Source of the DNA: Tranquillimonas rosea | GTDB taxonomy: Bacteria; Pseudomonadota; Alphaproteobacteria; Rhodobacterales; Rhodobacteraceae | DNA: 37,289 nucleotides | Direction of reading: 5' to 3' | NCBI RefSeq assembly: GCF_900111315.1 | Contig: NZ_FOGU01000020.1 | Coordinates: forward strand, 1-37,289 | Shown: in pieces, positions 1 through 8,959 of the stretch | Numbering within the stretch: position 1 is the stretch's first letter | How the letters are laid out: each line of letters opens with the position of its first letter | The notes under the pieces: generated by a model | Seen by the model: the letters and a program-made list of their open reading frames with translations, nothing else | The model's database searches: none | Told to the model about the DNA's origin: nothing | Translations under genes and position numbers: made by a program

Positions 1-1884
1 GGCCGTTCTGGGGTTGATCTTTACGGCAGCCAGGTTGGGGGTCGTCTTGAGGACATGGGGTCGTTCGACAAGTATATTGGCGGGTCCCCGACGAACATGG
101 CGTGCGGGACGGCGCGGCTCGGGCTGCGGTCGGGTCTGATCAGCCGGGTTGGCGACGAGCACATGGGTGGGTTTCTCCGCGAGGAGCTGGAGCGTCACGG
201 GGTGTCGGTGGAGGGGGTGCGGACCGACCCCGAGCGTCTGACGGCGCTGGTGATCCTGGGCATCCGCGACCGCGAGCGGTTCCCGCTGATCTTCTACCGC
301 GAGAACTGCGCGGACATGGCGCTGTGCGCCGACGACATCGACCCGGCCTTTGTCGGCGCGGCGCGGGCGGTGGTGGCGACGGGGACGCATCTGAGCCACC
401 CGACGCCCCGCGCGGCGGTGCTCAAGGCGCTGGAGCTGGCGAAGGCGCAGGGCGGGCGGACCGCGCTCGACATCGACTACCGCCCGAACCTGTGGGGCGT
501 GGCGGGCCACGGGGAGGGCGAGAGCCGGTTCGTGGAATCCGCCGAGGTGACGCGGGCGCTGCAGGAGGTGCTGCCCCATTTCGACCTGATCGTGGGCACC
601 GAGGAGGAGTTCCACATTGCCGGCGGCTCGACCGACACGCTGGAGGCGCTGCGGGCGGTGCGTGCGGTGTCGGCGGCGACGCTGGTCTGCAAGCGGGGGC
701 CGATGGGGGCGGTGGCGTTCGAGGGCGCGATCCCCGAGAGCCTCGACGAGGGGCAGTCGGGGCCGGGCTTCGCGATCGAGGTGTTCAACGTGCTCGGCGC
801 GGGCGACGGGTTCATGTCGGGTCTGCTGAAGGGCTGGCTCGACGGGGAGGCCTGGCCGGTGACGCTCAAATACGCCAATGCCTGCGGCGCGCTGGCGGTC
901 AGCCGGCATGGCTGCACGCCGGCCTATCCCAGCTGGGAAGAGCTGCAATTCTTCTTCGACCGCGGCATCGTGCGCCCCGACCTGCGCAACGACGCCGAAC
1001 TGGAGCAGGTCCACTGGGCGACCAACCGGCACGGCGACTGGTCGACGATGCGGGTCTTCGCCTTCGACCACCGGGCGCAGCTCGAAGAGATGGAGGGCGC
1101 GGATCCTGCGCGGATCGGGCGGTTCAAGGAGCTGTGCCTGGAGGCGGCGCAGGCGGTCGCGCGGGGGCAGGGCGGCCACGGCATCCTGTGCGACGGGCGG
1201 CTGGGGCAGGAGGCGCTGTTCCGCGCCGCGGGCACCGGCCTGTGGACCGGGCGGCCGGTGGAATGGCCGGGGTCGCGGCCGCTGCGGCTCGAGCCCGAGA
1301 CGGGGCCGGACCTGGGCGGGCTGCGGAACTGGCCGCGCGACCAGGTGGTGAAGTGCCTGTGCTTCTGCCATCCCGACGACGATGCCGGGATGTGGGCGGA
1401 CCAGGAGGCGACGGTGACGCGGCTGTTCCACGCCGCGCGCCGCAACGGTCTGGAATTCCTGCTCGAGGTGATCCCCTCGACGGTGGGCCCGGTCGACACG
1501 GAGACCACGGCGCGGATCATCGAGCGGGTCTATGGCTGGGGTGTGCATCCCGACTGGTGGAAGCTCGAGCCGTTCGACAGCGATGCCGCCTGGGCGGCGG
1601 CGGTGGCGGCGATCGAGCGGCACGACCGGCACACGCGCGGGATCGTGGTGCTGGGGCTCGACGCGGCGGAAGAGGCACTGGCGGCGCGCTTTGCCCGCGC
1701 GGCGCGGTTCCCGCTGGTGAAGGGCTTTGCCGTGGGGCGGACGATCTTCGGGGCGGCGGCGCGGGACTGGTTCGCGGGCCGGATCGGCGACGAGGCGGCG
1801 GTGGCGCGGATGCGGGACAATTACGCGCGGCTCTGCGGGATCTGGGACGCGGCGCGCGCCGCGGCCGAGCGGGACGCGGCATGA
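1..1884 (+). CDS. iolC: Bifunctional 5-dehydro-2-deoxygluconokinase / DUF2090 aldolase, 5' end missing
   Basis: The kinase phosphorylates 2-deoxy-5-keto-D-gluconate in myo-inositol catabolism. The DUF2090 half is usually annotated as the aldolase that then splits the 6-phosphate. The frame is open from base 1 and reads GRSGVDLYGSQ, the start region of PfkB-type IolC proteins, so the ATG at 55 is an internal methionine and the true start lies left of the window. Seen: the GGSPTN sugar-binding stretch near 85, the PfkB catalytic GAGDG motif near 796-810, and a second domain from about 1015 to the end that carries VKGFAVGRTIFG, typical of DUF2090. The gene ends 26 bases before iolD, so they are one operon. 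The fusion is common in proteobacteria. Kinase identity is very sure; the aldolase role is family knowledge. Confidence 0.93.
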   Translation, partial: GRSGVDLYGSQVGGRLEDMGSFDKYIGGSPTNMACGTARLGLRSGLISRVGDEHMGGFLREELERHGVSVEGVRTDPERLTALVILGIRDRERFPLIFYRENCADMALCADDIDPAFVGAARAVVATGTHLSHPTPRAAVLKALELAKAQGGRTALDIDYRPNLWGVAGHGEGESRFVESAEVTRALQEVLPHFDLIVGTEEEFHIAGGSTDTLEALRAVRAVSAATLVCKRGPMGAVAFEGAIPESLDEGQSGPGFAIEVFNVLGAGDGFMSGLLKGWLDGEAWPVTLKYANACGALAVSRHGCTPAYPSWEELQFFFDRGIVRPDLRNDAELEQVHWATNRHGDWSTMRVFAFDHRAQLEEMEGADPARIGRFKELCLEAAQAVARGQGGHGILCDGRLGQEALFRAAGTGLWTGRPVEWPGSRPLRLEPETGPDLGGLRNWPRDQVVKCLCFCHPDDDAGMWADQEATVTRLFHAARRNGLEFLLEVIPSTVGPVDTETTARIIERVYGWGVHPDWWKLEPFDSDAAWAAAVAAIERHDRHTRGIVVLGLDAAEEALAARFARAARFPLVKGFAVGRTIFGAAARDWFAGRIGDEAAVARMRDNYARLCGIWDAARAAAERDAA

Positions 1885-1910
1885 GGGACGACAGGGAAGG
1901 AGACCGGGCG

Positions 1911-3740
1911 ATGACGACGATCCGGCTGACCGCGGCGCAGGCGATGACGCGCTGGCTGGCGGCGCAGATGACGGAAGACGGCGAGCGCTTCATCGAGGGC
2001 GTCTGGGCGATCTTCGGGCACGGCAACGTGGCCGGGATCGGCGAGGCGCTGCAGGGGATGGGCAACGCGCTTCCCACCTGGCGCGGCCAGAACGAGCAGA
2101 CCATGGCCCATGCCGCGATCGCCTATGCCAAGACGCAGAAGCGGCGCAAGGCGATGGCGGTGACCTCGTCGATCGGGCCGGGGGCGACGAACATGGTGAC
2201 GGCCTGCGCGCTGGCGCATGTGAACCGCCTGCCGGTGCTGCTGATCGCGGGCGACGTCTTCGCCAACCGGCGGCCCGACCCGGTGCTGCAGCAGATCGAG
2301 GACTTCGAGGACGGCACGGTCAGCGCGAACGACGCGTTCCGGCCGGTGAGCCGCTACTTCGACCGGATCAGCCGGCCCGAGCACCTGATGACCTGCCTGC
2401 CGCGGGCGCTGCAGGTGATGACCGATCCGCAGAATTGCGGGCCGGTCTGCCTGGCCTTCTGCCAGGACGTGCAGGCCGAGGCGTTCGACTATCCGGCGGA
2501 CTTCTTCGAGCCGCGGGTCTGGCGCATCCGCCGGCCCGAACCCGACCCGCGCGAGGTCGCGGAGGTGGCGGATCTCATCCGGTCCGCCGAGACGCCGGTG
2601 ATCGTGTCGGGCGGCGGAGTGCTCTATTCCGGCGCCGAGGACGCGCTGGCGGCCTTCGCCGAGGCGCTGAACGTGCCGGTGGTCGAGACCCAGGCGGGCA
2701 AGGGCGCGCTGGCGGCGGCGCATCCGCTGAACTTCGGCTCGCCCGGGGTGACGGGGTCGGCCTGCGGCAACGATCTCTGCGCCGCGGCGGACCTGGTGAT
2801 CGGGGTGGGCACGCGGTTCCAGGACTTCACCACCGCGAGCTGGACGGCCTTCCGCAACCCCGAGAGGCGGCTGGTGTCGATCAACCTGCATCCCCACGAC
2901 GCGGCCAAGCACATGGCCACGCCGCTGGTGTCCGACGCGCGGGTGGCGCTGGAGCGGCTGACCGGTCTGCTGGATGACACGCGGTTCGAGGCGCACGATC
3001 CGAAGGCGCGGACCGACTGGCACGCGGCGGTCGCGACCGTCACCGCCCTGCCCGAAAACGACGGCCCGGACAATCTGCCCACCGACGCGCAGGTGATCGG
3101 CGCGGTGCAGCGGGTCGCGCGGGAGAACACCGTGGCGATGTGCGCGGCCGGTACGATGCCGGGGGCGCTGCAGGTCCTGTGGCAGGCGGCGCCGGGCGGC
3201 TACCACATGGAATACGGCTATTCCTGCATGGGCTACGAGGTCGCCGGGGCGATGGGGATCAAGCTCGCCGCGCCCGAGAAGGAGGTGATCTGCTTCGTCG
3301 GCGACGGCAGCTACATGATGGCGAACTCCGAGCTGGCCACGGCGGCGGCGCGGCGCGTGCCGTTCACCGTGGTTCTGACCGACAACGCCGGCTACGGCTG
3401 CATCAACCGGCTGCAGATCGGCTGCGGCGGGGCCGAGTTCAACAACCTGTACAAGGACAGCGACGTGTGGCCGCGGATCGACTTCGTCGCCCATGCCGCG
3501 TCGATGGGGGCTCATGCGGTGAAGGCGGCGGGGATCGCCGATCTCGAGGCGAGGATCGTCGAGGCCCGCGGGCGCGATGTCCCCTCGGTCATCGTGATCG
3601 ACACCGATGCCGGTCCCGGCACCGGCGCCGGCGGCGCCTGGTGGGATGTCGCGGTGCCCCGGACCGGCGGCCCGGCGCGCCTGGAAGAGGCGCGCGAGCG
3701 CTACGACGCAAACGCCGCGCAGCAGCGCGTCCACGATTGA
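1911..3740 (+). CDS. iolD: 3D-(3,5/4)-trihydroxycyclohexane-1,2-dione hydrolase
   Basis: This thiamine-diphosphate enzyme hydrolyses the ring of 3D-trihydroxycyclohexane-1,2-dione to 5-deoxy-glucuronate, the only C-C ring-opening step of the inositol pathway. The product is 609 residues, full length for IolD. Seen: the ThDP-activating glutamate in RGQNEQT (Glu62), a central DHS-like domain, and the C-terminal ThDP/Mg motif that begins GDGSYMMANSEL and ends at TDNAGYGCIN. The start at 1911 has AGGGAAGGAG upstream. The frame is open far upstream through iolC, but that is antisense-like high-GC read-through and not coding. iolE follows after 28 bases. Confidence 0.95.
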   Translation: MTTIRLTAAQAMTRWLAAQMTEDGERFIEGVWAIFGHGNVAGIGEALQGMGNALPTWRGQNEQTMAHAAIAYAKTQKRRKAMAVTSSIGPGATNMVTACALAHVNRLPVLLIAGDVFANRRPDPVLQQIEDFEDGTVSANDAFRPVSRYFDRISRPEHLMTCLPRALQVMTDPQNCGPVCLAFCQDVQAEAFDYPADFFEPRVWRIRRPEPDPREVAEVADLIRSAETPVIVSGGGVLYSGAEDALAAFAEALNVPVVETQAGKGALAAAHPLNFGSPGVTGSACGNDLCAAADLVIGVGTRFQDFTTASWTAFRNPERRLVSINLHPHDAAKHMATPLVSDARVALERLTGLLDDTRFEAHDPKARTDWHAAVATVTALPENDGPDNLPTDAQVIGAVQRVARENTVAMCAAGTMPGALQVLWQAAPGGYHMEYGYSCMGYEVAGAMGIKLAAPEKEVICFVGDGSYMMANSELATAAARRVPFTVVLTDNAGYGCINRLQIGCGGAEFNNLYKDSDVWPRIDFVAHAASMGAHAVKAAGIADLEARIVEARGRDVPSVIVIDTDAGPGTGAGGAWWDVAVPRTGGPARLEEARERYDANAAQQRVHD

Positions 3741-3768
3741 CGCGCGCCGGACGGCAGGGAGGACCGGA

Positions 3769-4683
3769 ATGATCCTGTACGGCACGAACCCCATCGCCTG
3801 GTCGAACGACGACGACTGGTCGATCGGCGATCACATCAGCCTCGAGACATGCCTCTCGGACGCCGCGCGGATCGGCTTCGAGGGGATCGAGAAGGGCCAC
3901 AAGATGCCCGATGACGGCGCCGCACTGAAGGCGGCGCTGGAGCGCCACGGCCTGCGGTTCGCCGCGGGCTGGTTCTCGACCAACCTGCTCGTCCGGGACA
4001 TCGCGGACGAGGTCGCGGCCCTGCGCGAATGGATCGCGTTCACCCGGGCGGCGGGGGGCGACCACATCAATGCCTGCGAATGCTCGAACACGGTGCACGG
4101 CTCGGACGGGGTGCCGGTGAACGACCGCCCGGTGATGACCGGGGCCGAGTGGGACCGCTTCTCGGCCGGCTACGAGGAACTGAGCCGGGTGGCCCACGAG
4201 GAGGGCATGGCGATGGGCTATCATCACCACATGGGCACCATCGTCGAGAGCGAGGCCGACATCCGCCGCTTCATGGAGATGGCGGGCCCCCATACCCGGC
4301 TGCTGCTCGACACCGGGCATGCCTGGTTCGGCGGCGCCGACCCGGCGGCGCTGGCGCGGGAGTACATCGGTCGGGTGAGCCACATCCATGCCAAGAACGT
4401 CCGCGCCGACATCGCCGCCGAGGTGCGCGCGGGCGGGTTGTCCTTCCTCGAGGGGGTGCGGCGCGGCGCCTTCACGGTGCCGGGCGATCCCGAGGGCGCC
4501 GTGGCCTTCGAGCCGGTGCTGCGCGCGGCGGCCGAGGGCGGCTATTCCGGCTGGCTCGTGATCGAGGCCGAACAGGACAGCGCGGTGCGCGACCCGGTGC
4601 GCTACCAGTCCATGGGCCTCGCGGTGCTCAGGCGCATGGCGGCCGAGACCGGGCTCGATGCCGCCGCGGCCGGGGGGGCGTGA
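3769..4683 (+). CDS. iolE: Myo-inosose-2 dehydratase
   Basis: IolE [10 protein letters not shown] 2-keto-myo-inositol (inosose) to 3D-trihydroxycyclohexane-1,2-dione, the IolD substrate. The product is 304 residues, normal for the family, and has the AP-endonuclease-2 type TIM barrel. Recognisable stretches are GTNPIAWSND at the N-terminus, GYHHHMGT, LLLDTGHAWF, HIHAKNVR and IEAEQD, which carry the metal and substrate ligands. The start at 3769 is preceded by GGGAGGA. Longer in-frame starts fall inside iolD and lack the family sequence. The gene sits between iolD and a small membrane protein gene, with four bases between its stop and the next ATG. Confidence 0.95.
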   Translation: MILYGTNPIAWSNDDDWSIGDHISLETCLSDAARIGFEGIEKGHKMPDDGAALKAALERHGLRFAAGWFSTNLLVRDIADEVAALREWIAFTRAAGGDHINACECSNTVHGSDGVPVNDRPVMTGAEWDRFSAGYEELSRVAHEEGMAMGYHHHMGTIVESEADIRRFMEMAGPHTRLLLDTGHAWFGGADPAALAREYIGRVSHIHAKNVRADIAAEVRAGGLSFLEGVRRGAFTVPGDPEGAVAFEPVLRAAAEGGYSGWLVIEAEQDSAVRDPVRYQSMGLAVLRRMAAETGLDAAAAGGA

Positions 4684-4687
4684 GCGC

Positions 4688-4915
4688 ATGTTCGACACCA
4701 CCCATCCGTGGTTCCGCCCGCTCTGGGTGCGGATCGTGCTGCTGGCGGTGACCGCCGGCTGGGGGCTGGTCGAGCTCTCGGCCGGCAATGCCGGCTGGGC
4801 GCTGTTGTTCCTGGCGCTGGCGGCCTGGGTGACCTGGGCGCTCTTCGTCACCTACACGCCCGGCCCCGACACCACCGACACACCCGACGACCACGACAAG
4901 GACGGCGAGACATGA
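4688..4915 (+). CDS. Small two-span membrane protein (DUF3329-like)
   Basis: The 75-residue product begins MFDTTHPWFRPLWVR. It has two hydrophobic segments (about residues 15-32 and 36-55) and an acidic tail rich in Asp and Thr. The HPWFRPLWVR opening resembles the DUF3329 family of short membrane proteins; this is recalled, not computed. The gene starts four bases after iolE and its stop overlaps the iolB start (ATGA), so translation is coupled to the inositol enzymes. It contains no catalytic motif. A role in the inner membrane linked to inositol use is inferred only from position. Confidence 0.85.
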   Translation: MFDTTHPWFRPLWVRIVLLAVTAGWGLVELSAGNAGWALLFLALAAWVTWALFVTYTPGPDTTDTPDDHDKDGET

Positions 4916-5718
4916 GCCATCTGCTGCACAGACCCTTCGGCACCCATGGCGAGGTCCACCGGATCACGCCCGAGAGCGCGGGCTGGCGCTATGTCGGCTT
5001 CGCGCTGCACCGGCTCCGGGCGGGCGAGAGCGCCGGCGCCGCGACCGGCGACCGCGAGGTCGTCCTGGTGATGGTCGAGGGCAAGGCCGCGATCACCGGC
5101 GCGGGCCGGGACTGGGGCGTGCTCGGCGACCGGATGGACGTGTTCGAGAAGACGCCGCCGCATTGCCTCTACCTGCCGGACGGCAGCGCGTGGCAGGCCA
5201 CGGCCGAGACCGACTGCGTCGTCGCGGTCTGCTCGGCCCCCGGCCGCGGCGGCCATGCCGCCCGGCGCATCGGCCCCGAGGGGATCGCGCTGACCGAGCG
5301 GGGCACCGGCACCAACACCCGCCACATCAACAACATCGCGATGGAGGCCGAGGATTACTGCGACGCGCTGCTGGTGACCGAGGTGTTCACCCCGGCGGGC
5401 CACTGGTCGTCGTTCCCCAGCCACCGCCACGACGAGGACGACTTTCCCCGCGTCACCTACCTGGAGGAAACCTATTACCACCGCCTGAACCCGGCCTCGG
5501 GCTTCGGCGTGCAGCGGGTCTATACCGACGACGGCTCCCTCGACGAGACGATGGCGGTGCAGGACGGCGACGTGGTCTGCGTCCCCCGCGGCCACCACCC
5601 CTGCGGCGCCCCCCACGGCTTCGAGATGTACTACCTCAACGTCATGGCCGGACCCCTGCGAAAATGGCGCTTCCTCCCCGCACCGGAAGTCGAATGGATC
5701 CTGGAACGCGACGGATGA
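4912..5718 (+). CDS. iolB: 5-deoxy-glucuronate isomerase
   Basis: IolB isomerises 5-deoxy-D-glucuronate to 2-deoxy-5-keto-D-gluconate, linking IolD to IolC. The product is 268 residues, normal length, with the two-cupin fold of the KduI/IolB family. Typical stretches are GWRYVGF near residue 20, the metal-binding SFPSHRHDEDD with a following glutamate in YLEETYYHR, and VPRGHHPCGAPHGFEMYYLNVMAG near the C-terminus. The ATG overlaps the stop of the small membrane protein gene. It is the last of the core iol genes; the next gene begins 19 bases after its stop. Confidence 0.95.
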   Translation: MSHLLHRPFGTHGEVHRITPESAGWRYVGFALHRLRAGESAGAATGDREVVLVMVEGKAAITGAGRDWGVLGDRMDVFEKTPPHCLYLPDGSAWQATAETDCVVAVCSAPGRGGHAARRIGPEGIALTERGTGTNTRHINNIAMEAEDYCDALLVTEVFTPAGHWSSFPSHRHDEDDFPRVTYLEETYYHRLNPASGFGVQRVYTDDGSLDETMAVQDGDVVCVPRGHHPCGAPHGFEMYYLNVMAGPLRKWRFLPAPEVEWILERDG

Positions 5719-5737
5719 TACCGAAGGGGAGACCGTG

Positions 5738-6676
5738 ATGCGGACACAGACAGCCAGCCACGCGGAGCTCACGCTGCCCGCGGGCGTGCGGCTCGGGGTG
5801 AACCCGCTGAGCTGGACCAACGATGTCCTCGAGGATCTCGGCGGCGACATTCCGGTGGCGACCTGCCTGGGCGACGCCGCGGCGGCCGGCTATCAGGGCG
5901 TCGAACTGGGTCGGAAGTTTCCGCGGGAGGCGACGACGCTGGGCCCGATGCTGGACGACCGCGGGCTCGCCCTCGTGTCGGGCTGGTATTCGGGCAGCCT
6001 CGCGGAGGGCGGCGTCGAAGCGGAGTGGCGGACGGTGGCGGACCATGCCGCGCTGCTTCGTGACCTCGGCGCGGAGGTGATGGTCTATGGCGAGACGGCG
6101 ATGATGGCATCGCTCGATGCGCCCATGTCCCGCCGCCGCCGGATGCCGGCCGAGGCCATTCCGTCCTATGCCGCCCGCTTGAGCGCGTTCGGCGCCCGGC
6201 TTCACGACGCGTTCGGTCTCCGGCTCGCCTACCATCACCACCTGATGATGGTGGCGGAGACGTTCGAGGAAACCGCGCGGCTGATGGATGCGGGCGGCCC
6301 CGGTCTGGGCCTTCTGCTAGACACCGGCCACGCGGCGGGGGGCGGCTTCGACTATGCCCGTCTGATCGACCGCTTCGGAGACCGGATCGTGCATATCCAC
6401 CTCAAGGATGTCCGAGCCGATGTCATGGCGCGGGTCCGGGCCGAGGATGCGAGTTTCAACCAGGGGGTGCGTGCGGGGATGTTCACAGTCCCGGGGGACG
6501 GTGCGCTCGACTTCGCGCCGCTCGCCCGCTTCGTCGCGGACAGCTATCGCGGCTGGCTCGTGGTCGAGGCCGAACAGGACCCGGTCATGGCACCGCCGCG
6601 CCCCGCGGTGACCCGGGCGCGGAGCCACGTCCTGCGCACGTTCGCCGACATCCACCACGACGGGAGGAAGACATGA
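5738..6676 (+). CDS. IolE-like sugar isomerase/dehydratase, second paralogue
   Basis: A 312-residue TIM-barrel protein of the AP-endonuclease-2 family and clearly an IolE paralogue. It keeps VNPLSWTNDVLEDLGG at the N-terminus and the ligand stretches AYHHHLMM, LLLDTGHA, HIHLKDVR and VEAEQD at the same places as the IolE encoded at 3769. Overall similarity by eye is only moderate, so the substrate may differ (another inosose isomer or a related keto-sugar). I chose ATG 5738 because the AGGGGAG upstream is better spaced than for GTG 5735. Its stop overlaps the next start (ATGA at 6673), coupling it to an oxidoreductase. Inference: it forms a sub-module with the two following genes. Confidence 0.88.
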   Translation: MRTQTASHAELTLPAGVRLGVNPLSWTNDVLEDLGGDIPVATCLGDAAAAGYQGVELGRKFPREATTLGPMLDDRGLALVSGWYSGSLAEGGVEAEWRTVADHAALLRDLGAEVMVYGETAMMASLDAPMSRRRRMPAEAIPSYAARLSAFGARLHDAFGLRLAYHHHLMMVAETFEETARLMDAGGPGLGLLLDTGHAAGGGFDYARLIDRFGDRIVHIHLKDVRADVMARVRAEDASFNQGVRAGMFTVPGDGALDFAPLARFVADSYRGWLVVEAEQDPVMAPPRPAVTRARSHVLRTFADIHHDGRKT

Positions 6677-7860
6677 CCAAGCGGCACCTCAATATCGGCC
6701 TGATCGGCTCGGGTTTCATGGGGCAGGCCCATGCCGACGCGTTCCAGAGGGCGGCGATGCTCTATCCCGACCTTCCGGCACGGCCCCACCTGTTCATGAT
6801 CGCCGATGCGACCGAAGAGATGGCGCGCGCCGCCGCCTCGCGGTTCGGCTTCGCGCATGCGACGGGCGACTGGCGCCGCCTGGTCGAGCATCCGGAGGTG
6901 GACATCGTTGACATCACCTCGCCCAACGCCCTGCATCACGAGATGGCGCTCGCCGCGATCGCTGCGGGGAAGCATGTCTATTGCGAAAAGCCGCTCTCGG
7001 TGACGTTGGAAGAGGCCGAGGAGATGGCGGCTGCGGCGCGCGCGGCAGGCGTGAAGACGATGGTCGCCTTCAACAACGTCAAGACACCGGCGGCGATGCT
7101 GGCCCGGCAGATCATCGACCGCGGAGAGATTGGCACGCCGATGCGGTTCCGCGGCTGGTTCGACCAGGGGTTCTTCAATGATCCCGAACTGCCGTTCTCG
7201 TGGCGCTGCACGCGGAAGGAGGCGGGGACAGGGGCGCTGAGCGACCTGGGTAGCCACGTCCTGTCCGTCGGGCAGTACCTCATGGGCGACGTCGACGCCA
7301 CGATCGCGCAGCAACAGACCTATTTCCCCACGCGGCCCGTCGCGTCCGGCGGCATGGGATACGGGGCGAAGGCCGGGGCCGACGCGCCGCGGCGCGAGGT
7401 CGAGAACGAGGACCAGATCCAGTCCCTCGTCCGGTTTTCGAGCGGGGCCGGCGGCACGATCGAGGCCAGCCGCGTCTCGGCCGGGAAAGTCTTCGGGCTC
7501 TACTGGGAGGTGTCGGGAACCGAGGGCACGATCCTGATGGATGGCGAGCGGTTCAACGAGCTGAAGGTGTCCCGCTTCGGGGACCGCAAGGAGGACCGCG
7601 GGTTCAAGACGCTGCTCGCCGGCAGCCAGGTTCCGCAGTTCGCTGGCTTCTTCGGCTTCGATTTCGGGGGCGGCGGGCTTGGATACTTCGACGTCAAGGT
7701 CATCGAGGTGCATGACCTGATCGAGGGTGTCTGCGGCTCGGGGTGCTTTCCCGACTTCGCCTTTGGACTCGAGAACGCGCGGGTCATCGACGCGATGGAC
7801 CGGTCGCTGTCGTCCGGGGCCTGGGAAACGGTGCGCCGTCCGACGACGATCGCAGCCTGA
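6673..7860 (+). CDS. Gfo/Idh/MocA family oxidoreductase (inositol dehydrogenase-like)
   Basis: A cytosolic NAD(P)-dependent sugar or polyol dehydrogenase of 395 residues. Seen: the Rossmann motif GLIGSGFMGQAH at residues 9-20, the family signature EKP at 105-107 (Lys106 is the usual catalytic residue), and a DLGSH segment with Asp191 and His195 in the position of the catalytic Asp/His of inositol dehydrogenases. The C-terminal half is the GFO_IDH_MocA_C-type beta-sheet domain. It overlaps the upstream iolE-like gene by four bases. Inositol 2-dehydrogenase (IolG), scyllo-inositol dehydrogenase or another keto-sugar reductase are all possible. It is longer than typical IolG (about 330-340), so I give no gene symbol. 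Confidence 0.88.
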   Translation: MTKRHLNIGLIGSGFMGQAHADAFQRAAMLYPDLPARPHLFMIADATEEMARAAASRFGFAHATGDWRRLVEHPEVDIVDITSPNALHHEMALAAIAAGKHVYCEKPLSVTLEEAEEMAAAARAAGVKTMVAFNNVKTPAAMLARQIIDRGEIGTPMRFRGWFDQGFFNDPELPFSWRCTRKEAGTGALSDLGSHVLSVGQYLMGDVDATIAQQQTYFPTRPVASGGMGYGAKAGADAPRREVENEDQIQSLVRFSSGAGGTIEASRVSAGKVFGLYWEVSGTEGTILMDGERFNELKVSRFGDRKEDRGFKTLLAGSQVPQFAGFFGFDFGGGGLGYFDVKVIEVHDLIEGVCGSGCFPDFAFGLENARVIDAMDRSLSSGAWETVRRPTTIAA

Positions 7861-7872
7861 AGGGAAGGTGAC

Positions 7873-8901
7873 ATGACGTTTCTGACGACGCTACCCGCCC
7901 CCCGAACGCCCGACCCGATGGAGGCGCCGGCCCTGCGCTGGGGCATCCTCGGCGGTGGCTGGATCGCCGAGCGGTTCATCGAATCCGCCCGCGCGCATAC
8001 GGGGCAGGTCATCGCGGCGGTCGGCTCGCGGACGCAGGCGAAAGCGGACGCCTTCGCGGCGGCGTGGGGACTCCCGACGGCGCATGGCAGTTACGAAGGG
8101 CTGGTCTCGGACGACAGCCTGGATGTCATCTACGTCGCCACGCCTCACAACATGCACCTCTCGCATGTGCGGCTCGCGCTAGAGGCCGGTCGTCACGTCC
8201 TTGTCGAAAAGCCGATGGGGCTCGATCATGCGGAGGCCGCCGAAATGGTGGCGCTCGCGCGGGACAGGGGCGTGTTCTTCGCGGAGGCCCTCTGGACCTA
8301 CTTTCTGCCGAAGTTCGACGTGATCCAGCAGATCCTGGACGCCGGCACGCTTGGCGACATCAAGTCGGTCCACACGGATTACGGCGAGTTCTTCACCCGC
8401 GATCACCGGATCTTCGATCCCGCGCTGGCCGGAGGGCCGCTGCTGGACCTGGGGACATACCCGGTTTCGTTCCTGACGAAGCTGATGGGCGTGCCCGACC
8501 GCGTGGTCGGCCTGGCGCAGCAGGACGACTCCGGCGTGCATGGGCAGCTTTCCGTCATCATGGCGGATGCGGCAGGCAACCAGGGGACCATGTCGACGAC
8601 GCTCTATGGCCTGACGCCGACGAATGCGGCCGTGGTCGGCACCAGGGCGACGCTCCGCTTCGGAACCGAGTTCAATCTTCCAGGCCCGTTCCAACTAATC
8701 TCTGCGGATGGATCGGCCTGCCTGACATGGGACGAGCCCGCCGGACGCCATTTCGAGGGCCTGTGCTTCGAGGCGGCCGAGGTCGCGCGGTGCATCGGCG
8801 AGGGGCGGACCGAGACACCCTGCCGGCCACTCGGCGCGACGCTCGACACGATGAAGACCCTGGACCTCGTGCGTGGCGCGACCGGGATCTCGTTCCGCTA
8901 G
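7873..8901 (+). CDS. Gfo/Idh/MocA family oxidoreductase, dihydrodiol/xylose dehydrogenase-like
   Basis: A 342-residue NAD(P)-dependent oxidoreductase. The Rossmann motif is WGILGGGWIAERF (residues 23-35) and the EKP signature is at 112-114. The stretch FFAEALWTYFLPKFDVI and the GPLLDLGTYPVSF segment resemble the branch with D-xylose 1-dehydrogenase and trans-1,2-dihydrobenzene-1,2-diol dehydrogenase, a different branch from the gene upstream. GGGAAGG precedes the ATG at 7873. ATG 7918 (Met16) is an alternative start. It lies 12 bases after the previous gene and is the last of the plus-strand operon; its end faces the convergent HxlR gene. Substrate unknown; a sugar or cyclitol is likely from context. 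Confidence 0.85.
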   Translation: MTFLTTLPAPRTPDPMEAPALRWGILGGGWIAERFIESARAHTGQVIAAVGSRTQAKADAFAAAWGLPTAHGSYEGLVSDDSLDVIYVATPHNMHLSHVRLALEAGRHVLVEKPMGLDHAEAAEMVALARDRGVFFAEALWTYFLPKFDVIQQILDAGTLGDIKSVHTDYGEFFTRDHRIFDPALAGGPLLDLGTYPVSFLTKLMGVPDRVVGLAQQDDSGVHGQLSVIMADAAGNQGTMSTTLYGLTPTNAAVVGTRATLRFGTEFNLPGPFQLISADGSACLTWDEPAGRHFEGLCFEAAEVARCIGEGRTETPCRPLGATLDTMKTLDLVRGATGISFR

Positions 8902-8959
8902 CGCAAGGGGCGGTCCGGCCAGCACCGGTCACGCCGTGCAGCCGGGGCACATGCGATGG

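Noticed and set aside
102-1910. The iolD frame stays open upstream through the whole of iolC
   Set aside because: Its translation is Arg/Gly/Ala-rich read-through of an out-of-phase high-GC gene. The IolD family sequence and ribosome site begin at 1911.
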